From: Duganella sp. 1224
Lineage (GTDB): Bacteria; Pseudomonadota; Gammaproteobacteria; Burkholderiales; Burkholderiaceae_D
NCBI RefSeq assembly: GCF_013408245.1
Contig: NZ_JACBYS010000002.1
Location: 186,001 to 250,000 of the forward strand
Reading direction: 5' to 3'
DNA: 64,000 nt
The number at the start of each line of letters is the position of its first letter. Positions within the stretch are counted from its first letter, which is position 1. The notes beneath the pieces were generated by a model. That model was not told where the DNA came from. It did not search any database and saw only the letters and a program-made list of their open reading frames with translations. This document shows, piece by piece, positions 8,650-18,052 of this stretch. The position numbers were made by a program, and so were the translations under genes.

Positions 8650-9623
8650 GCTTGCTTGACGGTCTGGTCGATGGCGCCGAACACGGATTTGCCGTCGTCC
8701 AGCATCTCGATGCGGATGGTGTCGCCAAACGCCATGAACGGCGTCACCGGCGCGCCGCTGGCGATCATCTCCAGGCAGCGCTGCTCGGCGATGCAGGAAT
8801 AGCCGCGCCTGGCGTCCTGGTTGGACACGGTGCCGGAACCGATGATGGAACCGGCGCGCACATGGCGCGTCTTGGCCAGATGGGCGATCAGTTGCGGGAA
8901 ATTGAACACCATGTCGACGCCCGCGTGCGGCTTGCCGACCAGCTTGTCGTTCCAGGTCGACAACAGCGGCAGGTGCACCTTGCCGCCCTTCCAGGCGTCG
9001 CCCAGCTCGTCCGGCGTGACCGCCACCGGCGCAAAGCTGGTGGCCGGCTTCGATTGCACGAAGCCGAAGCCTTTGGCCAATTCGTCGGGAATCAGGTTGC
9101 GCAGCGACACGTCATTGGCCAGCATCAGCAGGCGGATGCGCTGGTGCGCCTGGTCTGCGGTGGCACCCATCGGCACATCGTCGGTGATCACGCACACTTC
9201 CGCCTCGAAATCGATGCCCCATTCCTCGTGCGCCAGCACGATGTCGTCGGTCGGACCGAGGAAGTCGTCGCTGCCGCCCTGGTACATCAGCGGCTCTTCC
9301 CAGAACGAGCCCGGCAGCTCGGCGCCGCGCGCCTTGCGCACCAGCTCCACGTGGTTGACGTAGGCCGAGCCATCCGCCCACTGGAAGGCGCGCGGCAGCG
9401 GCGCCATGCAGTTTTGCGGCGCGAAATCGAAGCTGCGGCGGCCACCGCCCCGGTTCAATTCCTGGTAGATGGCGTCGAGTTGCGGGGAGATGAAGGCCCA
9501 ATCGTCCAAAGCGCGCTGCAGCGTGCGGGCGATGCCGTCCGCCAGCTGCGCCGTTTTAAGGTCGCGCGAGACCACCATCAGCTGGCCGTCGCGGGTGCCG
9601 TCTTTCAGCGTGGCGAGCTTCAT
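8646..9623 (-). CDS. Fumarylacetoacetate hydrolase (FAH) family protein
   Basis: A 325-residue enzyme of the FAH superfamily, which hydrolyses or decarboxylates beta-diketo acids using a divalent metal. The metal-ligand segment IDFEAEVCVITDDVPMG and the C-terminal GSIIGSGTVSNQDARRGYSC are diagnostic. It could act in tyrosine or another aromatic degradation route, but no other gene of such a route is near. Its ATG overlaps the stop of the upstream pseudouridine synthase by three bases, so the two are likely co-transcribed. Confidence 0.85.
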   Translation of the reverse strand: MKLATLKDGTRDGQLMVVSRDLKTAQLADGIARTLQRALDDWAFISPQLDAIYQELNRGGGRRSFDFAPQNCMAPLPRAFQWADGSAYVNHVELVRKARGAELPGSFWEEPLMYQGGSDDFLGPTDDIVLAHEEWGIDFEAEVCVITDDVPMGATADQAHQRIRLLMLANDVSLRNLIPDELAKGFGFVQSKPATSFAPVAVTPDELGDAWKGGKVHLPLLSTWNDKLVGKPHAGVDMVFNFPQLIAHLAKTRHVRAGSIIGSGTVSNQDARRGYSCIAEQRCLEMIASGAPVTPFMAFGDTIRIEMLDDGKSVFGAIDQTVKQA

Positions 9624-10336
9624 GCGGGCGCGAGCAAGGCGAGTTGTTCATCGGTCAGGTAACACCAGTCGCCTTCCTCGATCCCGAGCGAGGACAGCGC
9701 CAGGCCGCCGATGGCCGAGCGGTGCAGCGCCGCACAATGGTTGCCGGCGGCCGCCAGCATGCGCTTGACCTGGTGGTATTTGCCCTGCTCCAGCACGATC
9801 TCCAGCTGATGCTCGCCGCGCTTGATGCAGGTCTGCGCCGCCAGCGGCGCCGGCTCGTCGTGTAGTTGCACGCCGGACAGCATCTTCTGGATCAGTTCGT
9901 CGGTTACGGGCTCCGCCGTCGTGGCCTGGTAAATTTTCGGCACATGGCGCTTTGGCGACGATTGTGCATGGATAAAGGCACCATCATCGGACATCAGCAG
10001 CATGCCGGTGGTATCGTGATCGAGCCGGCCGACCGGCTGCACCTCGCGCCAGGTCAGTTCTTCCGGCAGCAGCGTCAGCACGCCCGGGTGGTGGCTCGGC
10101 TTGCGCGAGCACTCGTAATTCTGCGGCTTGAACAACGCGATATACACGTGTTCGCGGTACACCACGTCCTCGTCGAACAGGCGGAACACCAGGCCCTCGG
10201 TTTCAATGGTTTCTTTGTAATTGTCGTGCACCACGCCGTTGATGGTGACTTCGCCGTCCTCGATCAGGGAGCGGCAGTATTTGCGGGTGCCATAGCCCTG
10301 CGATTGCAGGATGCGGTCCAAGGATAGTTTGCTCAT
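9620..10336 (-). CDS. rsuA: 16S rRNA pseudouridine synthase, RsuA family
   Basis: A 238-residue pseudouridine synthase with an N-terminal S4 RNA-binding domain (LSLDRILQSQGYGTRKYC) and the catalytic RsuA/RluB motif GRLDHDTTGMLLMSDDG, whose Asp is the nucleophile. RsuA of E. coli modifies U516 of 16S rRNA. An in-frame upstream ATG exists, but the start used here places the S4 domain at the usual distance. Its end overlaps the start of the FAH-family gene. Confidence 0.85.
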   Translation of the reverse strand: MSKLSLDRILQSQGYGTRKYCRSLIEDGEVTINGVVHDNYKETIETEGLVFRLFDEDVVYREHVYIALFKPQNYECSRKPSHHPGVLTLLPEELTWREVQPVGRLDHDTTGMLLMSDDGAFIHAQSSPKRHVPKIYQATTAEPVTDELIQKMLSGVQLHDEPAPLAAQTCIKRGEHQLEIVLEQGKYHQVKRMLAAAGNHCAALHRSAIGGLALSSLGIEEGDWCYLTDEQLALLAPA

Positions 10337-10459
10337 GGCCGCGATTTTACAGGAGTCTGCATGCTTGATACATATCAAGCCCTGCCCAGATTATATTGAT
10401 AGACTGAAACCGCATTAGGAATTCCCCTACTGCGCTTCGGAATCTCAGCAGGACATCCC

Positions 10460-10750
10460 ATGACTTCTCCCGCCAACCCAGCCGCGCAAGCCCAGGCAGC
10501 CATCCACCGCGCCGCGCTGCTGCTGGACCGCTGCCGCCACGACCCGCCGCAAGATCCCGCCACCGCGCAAGCGCGGTGGCACCGCGATCAACAAACCCTG
10601 TTCCTGGCCTGGCTGGACGCCGGCGGCTTTGCGCGGGAGGCGCCGCCAAAAGAAAACAGCGGCATTGCGCCGCTGTTTTCAGCCCCACAAAGGGACTTGA
10701 ACGAGGAATTGAAATTCTCTCTGAGCCGCATCGACGATGCGGTGGAGTAG
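10460..10750 (+). CDS. Small hypothetical protein, C-terminus possibly altered by a scar
   Basis: A 96-codon frame preceded by an AGCAGGA ribosome-binding site six bases before the ATG. The first 60 residues look like a compact helical small protein (LLLDRCRHDPPQDPATAQAR, then LFLAWLDAGGFARE). The last 35 codons are read through a strong inverted repeat at 10652-10680 and a low-GC tail, which is unlikely for a native C-terminus. I suspect an original stop near 10640 was lost when the adjacent sequence changed. Function unknown. Confidence 0.5.
   Translation: MTSPANPAAQAQAAIHRAALLLDRCRHDPPQDPATAQARWHRDQQTLFLAWLDAGGFAREAPPKENSGIAPLFSAPQRDLNEELKFSLSRIDDAVE
10652..10680. terminator. Strong hairpin, likely bidirectional terminator
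   Basis: A perfect 12-bp stem (GAAAACAGCGGC and its complement) with a 5-base loop ATTGC. A/T runs flank both sides, so it could terminate in either direction. On the minus strand it is followed by TTTTGG. It lies within the reading frame of the small gene at 10460, which argues that the frame downstream is not native. Confidence 0.6.
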
Positions 10751-10922
10751 TTCCGTCAATCAGACTGAGTCAAGAACGTGCTGACAACAAGCTAAACTGT
10801 TTATATCGGCCCCCCTTGGAAAGAACTACAACACCACTATAGTTCACCACTCCAGATATGCAAGGCAAAACAAGGCCGTATTGATAATGTTAATCGCCGA
10901 GCCAGTCATCCGACAACGATGG
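10751..10922. other. Low-GC intergenic stretch with no gene seen
   Basis: This segment is visibly poorer in G and C than its neighbours and has no frame with protein-like composition or a ribosome-binding site. Just before it, at 10681-10706, the minus strand reads GTTCAAGTCC followed by a TGTGGGGCT end, which resembles the T-loop and acceptor end of a tRNA. The bases that should form the T stem do not pair, so I do not call a tRNA. Confidence 0.5.
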
Positions 10923-11933
10923 CTAATGCAGGCTTGGACGTACCGTCTCGACCGCCGACTTCATCGCGCCGGCGCCCATGGCGGCGCCGAATTTCTTCAG
11001 CACGCGTTCCGGCAGGCCTTCATGCTGGGTGTAGTCGACGATGTCCTCGGCCTTGATGACGTCGCGCGCCACCGAGTCGACGGTGCCGTAGGCATCGGCC
11101 AGGCCCATGTCGATGGCGCGCGCGCCGGTCCAGAACAGCCCGGAGAACATCTCCGGCGTTTCCTTCAGCCGCTTGCCGCGGCCGTTGCGCACCACCTGGA
11201 TGAACTGCTCGTGGATTTCGTTCAGCATCACCTGCGCGTGCTGCTTGTGCTTCTCTGTCAGCGGGCTGAACGGGTCCATGAAGCCCTTGTTCTCGCCGGC
11301 GGTCAGCAGCCGCCGCTCGACGCCCAGTTTTTCCATGGCCCCGGTGAAGCCGAAGCCATCCATCAGCACGCCGATCGAGCCGATGATGCTGGCCTTGTTG
11401 ACGTAGATGCGGTCGGCGCCGGCCGCGATGTAGTAGCAGCCGGACGCGCAGATCTCGTCCACCACCACGTACAGCGGCTTGCCCGGATAGCCCTTGCGCA
11501 GCCGCACCATCTCGTCGACGATCATGCCGGCCTGCACCGGGCTGCCGCCGGGGCTATTTATATGCAGCACCACCGCCACCGAGCCGCTGTCCGAGAACGC
11601 CTTGTTCAGCGCCGGGATGACCACCGCCGCCGCGCCGCTGCCCTCGGACTCGATGGCGCCCTCGACCTCGATCAGCGCGGTATGGCGGCCCAGCGTTTCG
11701 CTGTCCGAGCCGGTCCAGCTGAAGTCGAAATACGCGCTGAGCGCGAACACGATCACCAGCAAGGTCACGGCCTTGAAGAAAATGCCCCAGCGGCGCGCCG
11801 CCTTCTGCTCCTTCAAGGTGGCGAACACCAGTTTTTCCAGCACCTCGCGCTCCCAGTTGGAGGCGCTGACGGCCGGCCGGGCCGGCTGCGGGGCGGGAGT
11901 CGGAGTGCTGCTGATGTCGGTATCGTCGCTCAT
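10923..11933 (-). CDS. sppA: S49 family signal-peptide peptidase (SppA/SohB-like)
   Basis: A 336-residue membrane-anchored serine protease that degrades leftover signal peptides. A cytoplasmic N-terminus is followed by one membrane helix (about residues 48-66). The S49 domain shows INSPGGSPVQAG, the nucleophile region EICASGCYYIAAGADRIY, and SIIGSIGVLMDGFGF. This is the short single-domain form. It follows the Rieske gene closely on the same strand in the rluC-HAD-Rieske-sppA run. Confidence 0.88.
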   Translation of the reverse strand: MSDDTDISSTPTPAPQPARPAVSASNWEREVLEKLVFATLKEQKAARRWGIFFKAVTLLVIVFALSAYFDFSWTGSDSETLGRHTALIEVEGAIESEGSGAAAVVIPALNKAFSDSGSVAVVLHINSPGGSPVQAGMIVDEMVRLRKGYPGKPLYVVVDEICASGCYYIAAGADRIYVNKASIIGSIGVLMDGFGFTGAMEKLGVERRLLTAGENKGFMDPFSPLTEKHKQHAQVMLNEIHEQFIQVVRNGRGKRLKETPEMFSGLFWTGARAIDMGLADAYGTVDSVARDVIKAEDIVDYTQHEGLPERVLKKFGAAMGAGAMKSAVETVRPSLH

Positions 11934-11957
11934 GGATTGCTAATGTTGGGGGTTAAA

Positions 11958-12323
11958 TCAGGCACGTGCCGGACGCACATAGTCGTCCGGCTGCCAGTAA
12001 ATCTGCTGATCGCGCTCGACCACGCCGATCGGCCGCAGCCGGCCGCCGCGGCATGGACCGCCGGCGCACTGCCCGGTTTCCGGCACGTAGACGGCGCCGT
12101 GGGTCGAGCACATGATGTACAGCTTGCTCGACTCGAAGAACTCGCCCTCGGCCCAGTCCAGCTCGATCGGCACGTGGGCGCAGCGGTTCAGGTAGGCGTA
12201 GGCCTTGCCGCCGTGACGCACCACGAAGCCGGTAGCGTCGTCGCCGCCCGCCGTCAGCGGAAAGCGCACGCCCTTGCCGCCATCCTCGATGGCGTCGGCC
12301 GCGCAGATCAGAATCTCATCCAT
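11958..12323 (-). CDS. Rieske [2Fe-2S] domain protein
   Basis: A 121-residue soluble single-domain Rieske protein. The cluster ligands are CAH (in LNRCAHVPIE) and CSTHG, matching the C-x-H and C-x-x-H pattern. I chose the start at 12323 because its ATG overlaps the TAA of the upstream HAD gene by one base; an in-frame ATG seven codons earlier lies inside that gene. Such proteins act as small electron carriers or as orphan ferredoxin components; the partner is not evident. Confidence 0.85.
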   Translation of the reverse strand: MDEILICAADAIEDGGKGVRFPLTAGGDDATGFVVRHGGKAYAYLNRCAHVPIELDWAEGEFFESSKLYIMCSTHGAVYVPETGQCAGGPCRGGRLRPIGVVERDQQIYWQPDDYVRPARA

Positions 12324-12982
12324 TACGCGTTCTCGCTCAGCCATTGATGCAGTTCGGCCACCGATTTGGCGGAGAACAGCGGTTTGCAGGCATGCAACTG
12401 CTCGACCGGATGGGCGCCATATTCGACCGCGACGCCGGCGGCGCCAGCGTTGCTGGCCATCAGCAAATCATGCGTTGTGTCGCCAATCATCACGGTACGG
12501 CGCATATCCTGGCCCAACTCCCGCGTCAGCTCCTGCAGCATGGCCGGGTGCGGCTTGGAGAAGGTTTCATCGGCGCAGCGGGTGGCGTCGAACAGCGACA
12601 GCACTTTGACATCGTTCATGGCGCGATTGAGGCCAACCCGGCTCTTGCCGGTGGCCACGGCCAGGAAATAGCCGTTCTGCGACAAGTCTTCCAGCATGTC
12701 GTGCACGCCGGGGAACAGGCTGATTTCGTGGTCGCGCGACAGGAAATGGTAACGGTAGCGCTCCACCATGCGCGGGTAATAGGCCGGATCAATGTCCGGC
12801 AGCACCGCCTGCATGGCTTCGTGCAGGCCGAGGCCGATAACATGGGCGGCGCGGTCGTCATGCGGCACCGGCAGCGACAGGTCGCGCGCGGCCGCCTGGA
12901 TGCATTTGACGATGGTGGAGGTGGAATCCATCAACGTGCCATCCCAATCGAAGACGATCAGATCAAATTGCTTTCTTGCCAT
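12323..12982 (-). CDS. HAD-superfamily hydrolase (phosphoglycolate phosphatase-like)
   Basis: A 219-residue HAD-IA phosphatase. Motif I is VFDWDGTLMDS (nucleophile Asp), motif II is AVATGKSR, and the Lys and motif III/IV region is FSKPHPAMLQE with MIGDTTHDLLMA. Substrate specificity cannot be read from sequence; Gph-type enzymes act on phosphoglycolate. It lies ten bases after rluC and is translationally coupled to the Rieske gene by a one-base overlap. Confidence 0.88.
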   Translation of the reverse strand: MARKQFDLIVFDWDGTLMDSTSTIVKCIQAAARDLSLPVPHDDRAAHVIGLGLHEAMQAVLPDIDPAYYPRMVERYRYHFLSRDHEISLFPGVHDMLEDLSQNGYFLAVATGKSRVGLNRAMNDVKVLSLFDATRCADETFSKPHPAMLQELTRELGQDMRRTVMIGDTTHDLLMASNAGAAGVAVEYGAHPVEQLHACKPLFSAKSVAELHQWLSENA

Positions 12983-12992
12983 GTGTTTGCGA

Positions 12993-13973
12993 TTAGTTAA
13001 GAGGTTTTCCCAAGCTTACCAAGAATCGCTCACATTCGGCGGCCAATGGCGCGTTCAGCGTCATGTTTTTGCCGGATTCGGGATGGGTAAACGTAATTTG
13101 ATGCGCGTGCAGGAACATGCGCTTCAGCGCGCCGCGTGTTTCGGTGGCTTTTTGCAGTGCCTTGTTCAAGGCGAAATCGCCGTATTTGTCGTCACCTAGG
13201 ATGGGGAAGTCGGACGATGACAGATGAACGCGGATCTGGTGAGTGCGGCCGGTCTTCAGTTCGGCTTCCAGCAGGGCAAAGCCGTCAAACTTCTTCAGCA
13301 GCGTGAACACCGTGTGCGACGCCATGCCGTCGGCCGACACCGATACCCGGCGTTCGCCGTCAGCGGTCGTATATTTGTGCAACGGCAGCTTGATGTGCTG
13401 GCGCGCGTTTTTCCAGTCGCCCGACACCATGGTCAGGTAACGCTTGTCGGTTTTGCCGTCGCGCATCTGCTCGTGCAGGCTGGTCAGCGCCGAACGTTTC
13501 TTTGCGAGCAACAACAGCCCGGACGTTTCGCGGTCCAGGCGGTGCACCAGTTCCAGGAACTTGGCGTCCGGCCGCGAGGCGCGCAACTGTTCGATGACGC
13601 CAAACGACACGCCGGAACCGCCGTGCACGGCCACGCCGGCCGGCTTGTCGATCACCAGCAGGTGGCTGTCTTCGAAAATAATGGCGAACTCGGCCGCCGG
13701 AACGTGGTTTTCCTGCTTCTCTGCCAAACGGATGGGGGGAATCCGCACCACGTCGCCCTGCACCAGGCGGTACAGCTGGTCGATGCGGCCTTTGTTAACG
13801 CGGACTTCCCCCGAGCGCAGGATGCGATAAACGTGACTTTTCGGCACTCCTTTGCAAACACGCAACAGGTAGTTGTCGATCCGTTGACCGGCTTCTTCTT
13901 CAGTAATGGTGACGAATTGGGCTTGCAGCGGGGCGGACGTTGAAGCGGGAACAACATCTTTTTGCATCTTCAT
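12993..13973 (-). CDS. rluC: 23S rRNA pseudouridine synthase RluC
   Basis: A 326-residue RluA-family enzyme with an S4 domain (GQRIDNYLLRVCKGVPKSHV) and the catalytic motif HRLDRETSGLLLLAKK. RluC of E. coli modifies positions 955, 2504 and 2580 of 23S rRNA. It is divergent from rne, the same arrangement as in E. coli, which supports RluC over other RluA paralogues. The start gives the usual short N-terminal extension. Confidence 0.9.
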   Translation of the reverse strand: MKMQKDVVPASTSAPLQAQFVTITEEEAGQRIDNYLLRVCKGVPKSHVYRILRSGEVRVNKGRIDQLYRLVQGDVVRIPPIRLAEKQENHVPAAEFAIIFEDSHLLVIDKPAGVAVHGGSGVSFGVIEQLRASRPDAKFLELVHRLDRETSGLLLLAKKRSALTSLHEQMRDGKTDKRYLTMVSGDWKNARQHIKLPLHKYTTADGERRVSVSADGMASHTVFTLLKKFDGFALLEAELKTGRTHQIRVHLSSSDFPILGDDKYGDFALNKALQKATETRGALKRMFLHAHQITFTHPESGKNMTLNAPLAAECERFLVSLGKPLN

Positions 13974-14642
13974 TTGCTCTGTCTTCCCAGAAATCTCTCT
14001 AAGTCCTTCATTTTGAATATATAATCGTTTCGCTGCGGTTCAAACTGCGGCAAGTGTAAGAATAAAAGCACATTTTACACAGGGGCGTCTCCACTGGCCT
14101 CGCCAAATTGCAAATTCAGAGGAAAAAATGTATGCGCACCATCCCTGCCGGAATCAGGGTTGCACCGTAGTTGTAATCGGATGGCGACAGGGGTGCTGAA
14201 GAAGAATGATTGGATAGTAAGGATAAAGTCCGGCCAGCCTGTTCACTTTTGGGCTGATCGGTTGATGAGTAGTTGATAACGCTTGCCGTTTTCGCCAGAC
14301 CCCATGCTCACTGCAAGCTCGACGGAAGGCTGAAACCAGCCTGGTTACCGAAGTTGCAATACTTGTAGTATGAAAGCCTGGTCGAGATCTGGCCATCAAG
14401 ACGCTGCTCTCCGTCTGTTCTTTTCTGCCGTCCGTTGGGGCCGCATGGAGAAGGACTGATGAAGCGAGCACTCGGCATGTCGATCAACCCTCATGCGCCC
14501 AGTTGTGGCCGCCTACGCGGCCGCACAGGATGGGCATACCCACCGCAATCGTTCGATTCTCGCGCATATCCCTGTAGCTTGCCGCACCGGTCCTAAGAAA
14601 CCGGACGGCATAGATGGCCCAAGGGTCGCGGAGTTTATAAAA
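13974..14642. other. rluC/rne divergent intergenic region with long rne leader
   Basis: About 670 bases without a convincing gene between two divergent starts. A TATAAT lies at 14020-14025 but has no good -35 at normal spacing. A small hairpin AGGCTG-AAAC-CAGCCT lies at 14327-14342. In E. coli the rne leader binds RNase E and allows the enzyme to control its own mRNA; a leader of several hundred bases here would fit such control. A 105-codon minus-strand frame at 14154-14471 has no protein-like features and I do not call it. Confidence 0.5.
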
Positions 14643-17600
14643 ATGAAACGCATGTTGTTTAATGCCACGCAGCAAGAAGAGCTGCGCGTAGCCATTGTCG
14701 ATGGTCAGAAACTGATCGATATCGACATCGAAACCGCCGGACGCGAGCAACGCAAGTCCAATATCTACAAAGGCGTGATCACCCGCATCGAACCGTCGCT
14801 CGAAGCCTGCTTCGTCAGCTACGGCGAAGATCGCCACGGTTTTCTGCCGTTCAAGGAAGTAGCCCGCACTTACTTCCGCGAAGGCGTGGACGTGCGCAAT
14901 GCCACCATCAAGGATGCGCTGCGCGAAGGCCAGGAAATCATGGTCCAGGTGGAAAAGGAAGAGCGCGGCAACAAGGGCGCAGCCCTGACCTCCTTCGTGT
15001 CGCTGGCCGGCCGCTACCTGGTGCTGATGCCGAACAACCCGCGCGGCGGCGGCGTGTCGCGCCGTGTCGAGGGTGAGGAGCGCCAGGAACTGCGCGAAAC
15101 CATGGACAAGCTGGACCTGCCGCCCGGCATGTCGGTGATTGCCCGCACCGCCGGCATCGGCCGCAACGTCGATGAGCTGCAGTGGGACTTGAACTACCTG
15201 ATGCAACTGTGGCGCGCCATCGAAGGCGCCGGCAAGTCGGCCTCCGGTGCGTTCCTGATCTACCAGGAGTCGTCGCTGGTGATCCGCGCGATTCGCGACT
15301 ACTTCCAGCCGGATATCGGCGAGATCCTGATCGATACCGACGACATCTACGAACAAGCGCACCAGTTCATGAGCCACGTGATGCCCGACATGGTGCACCG
15401 TGTAAAACGCTACAGCGACGACGTGCCGCTGTTCTCGCGTTTCCAGATTGAACACCAGATCGAAACCGCCTACAGCCGCACCGTGCCGCTGCCATCGGGC
15501 GGCGCCATCGTCATCGACCACACCGAAGCGCTGGTGTCGGTGGACGTCAACTCGGCCCGCGCCACCCGCGGTTCCGACATCGAAACCACCGCTTTCCACA
15601 CCAACTGCGAAGCCGCCGAAGAGGTGGCCCGCCAGCTGCGCCTGCGCGACCTGGGCGGCCTGATCGTGATCGACTTCATCGACATGGAAGTGGCCAAGAA
15701 CCAGCGCGAGGTGGAACAGCGCCTGAAGGACGCGCTGCACCACGACCGCGCCCGTGTTCAGATGGGCAAGATTTCCCGCTTCGGCCTGATGGAACTGTCG
15801 CGCCAGCGCCTGCGTCCGTCGCTGTCGGAAGGCTCGCACGTGACCTGCCCGCGCTGCTCGGGCACCGGCCACATCCGCGATACCGAATCGTCGGCGCTGC
15901 AAGTCCTGCGCATCATCCAGGAAGAGGCGATGAAGGAAAACTCGGCCACCATCCATGTGCAAGTGCCGGTGGACGTTGCCGCTTTCCTGCTGAACGAAAA
16001 GCGCGGCGAAGTGCTGAAGATCGAGACGCGCCACCGCATCAACATCATCCTGGTGCCGAACAAGCACCTGGAAACCCCACACTACAAGCTGGAGCGCATC
16101 AAGCACGACGATCCGCGCCTGGAAGACAGCGCCGCCAGCTACTCGCTGGCCGAGCAGGCGGAAACCGACATGGCCTACAGCAAGCGCCAGAAGGAAGAAG
16201 CCAAGCCGCGCCAGGAAGCGATGGTCAAGACCATCACCCCGGATCAGCCGGCGCCGCTGGTCGAGCGCAAGCCGACCGAAACCGTCATCAAGCCGGCCCC
16301 GGCTCCGGCGCCAACGCCCGCTCCGCAAGGCTTCTTCGCCAAGCTGATCGGCTTCTTCACCGGCGCGCCAGCCGCGCCGGCGCTGCCGCAACAGCCGACC
16401 ATCGTGGTCAAGACGCCGGCCAACGGCGACCGCACCGATCGCAACGCCCGTGGTCCACGCGGCCGCAGCCGTAACGGCAAGGCCGGCCGTGGCGAACGCG
16501 AGGAGAAAGAACCCGCCGTCGCCCGCGCCGGCGCCGGCCAGGAAGAAGGCAAGGCGGCGGACGCCAACGGCCGTCCGCCACGCCAGCCGCGTCCGCCACG
16601 CGAAGCGCGCGAGCCGCGTGAAGCGCGTGAGCCACGCGAACAGGCCGCTGAAGGCCAGGGCCGCGAGCGTGCCGAGCGCGCGGAGCGTCCTGAGCGCGCC
16701 GAGCGTCCGGAACGCGCTCCGCGTGAGCCACGCGCGCCACGCGAGCCACGCGGCGAGAAAGTCGCGGCCGAGGCCAAGGTGGAGGAGCTGGCACTGAACG
16801 CCGGCGTGCCATCGACCGGCCCGGTCACCGACGCAGCCACCAGCATCCTGAAAACCGCGCCGAACGCCGGTCCGGAAGGCGAAGAAAACGATGTGGCGGG
16901 CGAAGGCGATGAGCCACGCCGTCGTCGCCGTCGTGGTGGCCGCAACCGCAATCGCCGTGAGCGCGAAGGCGTGGAAGGCCAGGAAGGCCAGGAAGGCCAG
17001 GACGGCATGACCAGCGAAGCCGGCGAGCAGGCTGAACTGAGCTTCACGCCAGCCAGCGAGGCGGCCGCGATTGCCGCTGTGGCTGACACTGCCGTTGGCG
17101 CTGTTGACACCGCCGCCGCTCCTGCCGTTGCCACCCCGGCCGCCGCCGAAGCGCCTGCAGCAGAAGCCGCACCAGCCGCTGCCGCGTCCGACGCACCAGC
17201 CGTGGCGACCGCGCCAGCCGCCCCGGCCGCCGAAGTTGCGTCCGCAGCGCCAGTAGCCGAAGGCGCCCCAGCGCCGGCAGCAGAGGCCGCGCCTGCCGCA
17301 CCGGTCGCGGAAGTTGCTCCGGCCGCACCCGCCGTGGCCGAAGCGCCAGCCGCCAAAGCCCCTGTGGCGGCAGAAGCGCCAGCACCGGCGGAAGCCGCGC
17401 CAGTGGTGGCCGCGCCGGCCGCACCGGTAGAAGCCGTCGCCCCAGCCGCACCGGCTGTTGCGGCAGAAGTCGCCACGCCTGCGGCGGAAGCAACCCCGGT
17501 AGCAGCCGCGCCAGCCCCGGCAGCCGCAGCCGCGCCGGCCACCGCCGAAGCGCCGGCCATCGCTGCCGAACCGGCCGCCGCCGCCGAGCCGACCGAACCG

Positions 17601-17879
17601 GCAGCCGCAGCGCCAGCGCCAGCAGCAGCGGCGCCCGCAGCGGCCCCGGCTCCAGTAGCCGCCGTACCGGCCCCGGCGCCAACCGTGTCGTCGCCGGTCG
17701 ACCTGCAAGCCGTGCTCGGCTCCGCAGGCCTGACGCTGGCCTCGACCGACCCGGCCAAACTGCGCGCCGCGCAGGAAGCCGCCGCGCAGGTCAAGCCACC
17801 GGTGCGCGTGCCACGCGAGCGCAAGCCGCTGCCGCCGCAAAATGACGAACCACTGATCCAGGTGGACACCCGTCGCTAA
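14643..17879 (+). CDS. rne: Ribonuclease E
   Basis: A 1078-residue endoribonuclease and RNA-degradosome scaffold. It starts [20 protein letters not shown], has an S1 domain at about 35-120, catalytic Asp residues at 301 (in [11 protein letters not shown]) and 345 (in [14 protein letters not shown]), and the zinc link CPRCSGTGH at 402-410. After residue about 510 the protein becomes low complexity: Arg/Glu/Pro repeats at about 600-770, a GQEGQEGQ repeat, then about 250 residues of Ala/Pro/Glu. That tail is the expected unstructured scaffold half. Upstream in-frame codons exist, but MKRMLFN is the conserved start. Confidence 0.97.
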   Translation: MKRMLFNATQQEELRVAIVDGQKLIDIDIETAGREQRKSNIYKGVITRIEPSLEACFVSYGEDRHGFLPFKEVARTYFREGVDVRNATIKDALREGQEIMVQVEKEERGNKGAALTSFVSLAGRYLVLMPNNPRGGGVSRRVEGEERQELRETMDKLDLPPGMSVIARTAGIGRNVDELQWDLNYLMQLWRAIEGAGKSASGAFLIYQESSLVIRAIRDYFQPDIGEILIDTDDIYEQAHQFMSHVMPDMVHRVKRYSDDVPLFSRFQIEHQIETAYSRTVPLPSGGAIVIDHTEALVSVDVNSARATRGSDIETTAFHTNCEAAEEVARQLRLRDLGGLIVIDFIDMEVAKNQREVEQRLKDALHHDRARVQMGKISRFGLMELSRQRLRPSLSEGSHVTCPRCSGTGHIRDTESSALQVLRIIQEEAMKENSATIHVQVPVDVAAFLLNEKRGEVLKIETRHRINIILVPNKHLETPHYKLERIKHDDPRLEDSAASYSLAEQAETDMAYSKRQKEEAKPRQEAMVKTITPDQPAPLVERKPTETVIKPAPAPAPTPAPQGFFAKLIGFFTGAPAAPALPQQPTIVVKTPANGDRTDRNARGPRGRSRNGKAGRGEREEKEPAVARAGAGQEEGKAADANGRPPRQPRPPREAREPREAREPREQAAEGQGRERAERAERPERAERPERAPREPRAPREPRGEKVAAEAKVEELALNAGVPSTGPVTDAATSILKTAPNAGPEGEENDVAGEGDEPRRRRRRGGRNRNRREREGVEGQEGQEGQDGMTSEAGEQAELSFTPASEAAAIAAVADTAVGAVDTAAAPAVATPAAAEAPAAEAAPAAAASDAPAVATAPAAPAAEVASAAPVAEGAPAPAAEAAPAAPVAEVAPAAPAVAEAPAAKAPVAAEAPAPAEAAPVVAAPAAPVEAVAPAAPAVAAEVATPAAEATPVAAAPAPAAAAAPATAEAPAIAAEPAAAAEPTEPAAAAPAPAAAAPAAAPAPVAAVPAPAPTVSSPVDLQAVLGSAGLTLASTDPAKLRAAQEAAAQVKPPVRVPRERKPLPPQNDEPLIQVDTRR

Positions 17880-17896
17880 GCTGCACCGGCAAACAG

Positions 17897-17925
17897 AAAA
17901 GGGAAGCTCCGGCTTCCCTTTTTTT
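17897..17925 (+). terminator. Rho-independent terminator after rne
   Basis: Stem GGGAAGC/GCTTCCC with a TCCG tetraloop, an A-run before it and seven T residues after it, 18 bases past the rne stop. A classical intrinsic terminator. Confidence 0.92.
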
Positions 17926-18052
17926 ATGCCCCTCGCGACAGCCAGCCAACTCACTTTGGGGGAGTACGCCAAATGGCCGCTCGTGGTATCGTAGTTGACT
18001 GGACGCACGAGGGTGCGCGCCGATTTTCAAAAACAGCAAGATTGCACTCCCC

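Noticed and set aside
10681..10706. A tRNA-like T-loop and acceptor end on the minus strand.
   Set aside because: The five bases on each side of the loop do not pair and no anticodon arm is found, so no tRNA was called; kept only as a possible scar.
14154..14471. A 105-codon minus-strand frame in the rluC/rne gap.
   Set aside because: No ribosome-binding site, no domain, and composition unlike neighbouring genes; better seen as rne leader.
16600..17700. Repeated Arg/Glu/Pro and Ala/Pro codons in rne, considered as a foreign insertion or tandem-repeat locus.
   Set aside because: Low-complexity acidic/basic and Ala/Pro tails are normal for the scaffold half of proteobacterial RNase E.
14484..18008. 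A 1174-codon open frame antisense to rne, rich in Gly, Arg and Trp.
   Set aside because: It mirrors the high-GC codon pattern of rne, which has all RNase E motifs; it has no ribosome-binding site or recognisable domain.
17995..18023. TTGACT before moaA as a -35 element.
   Set aside because: No acceptable -10 hexamer 16-18 bases downstream.
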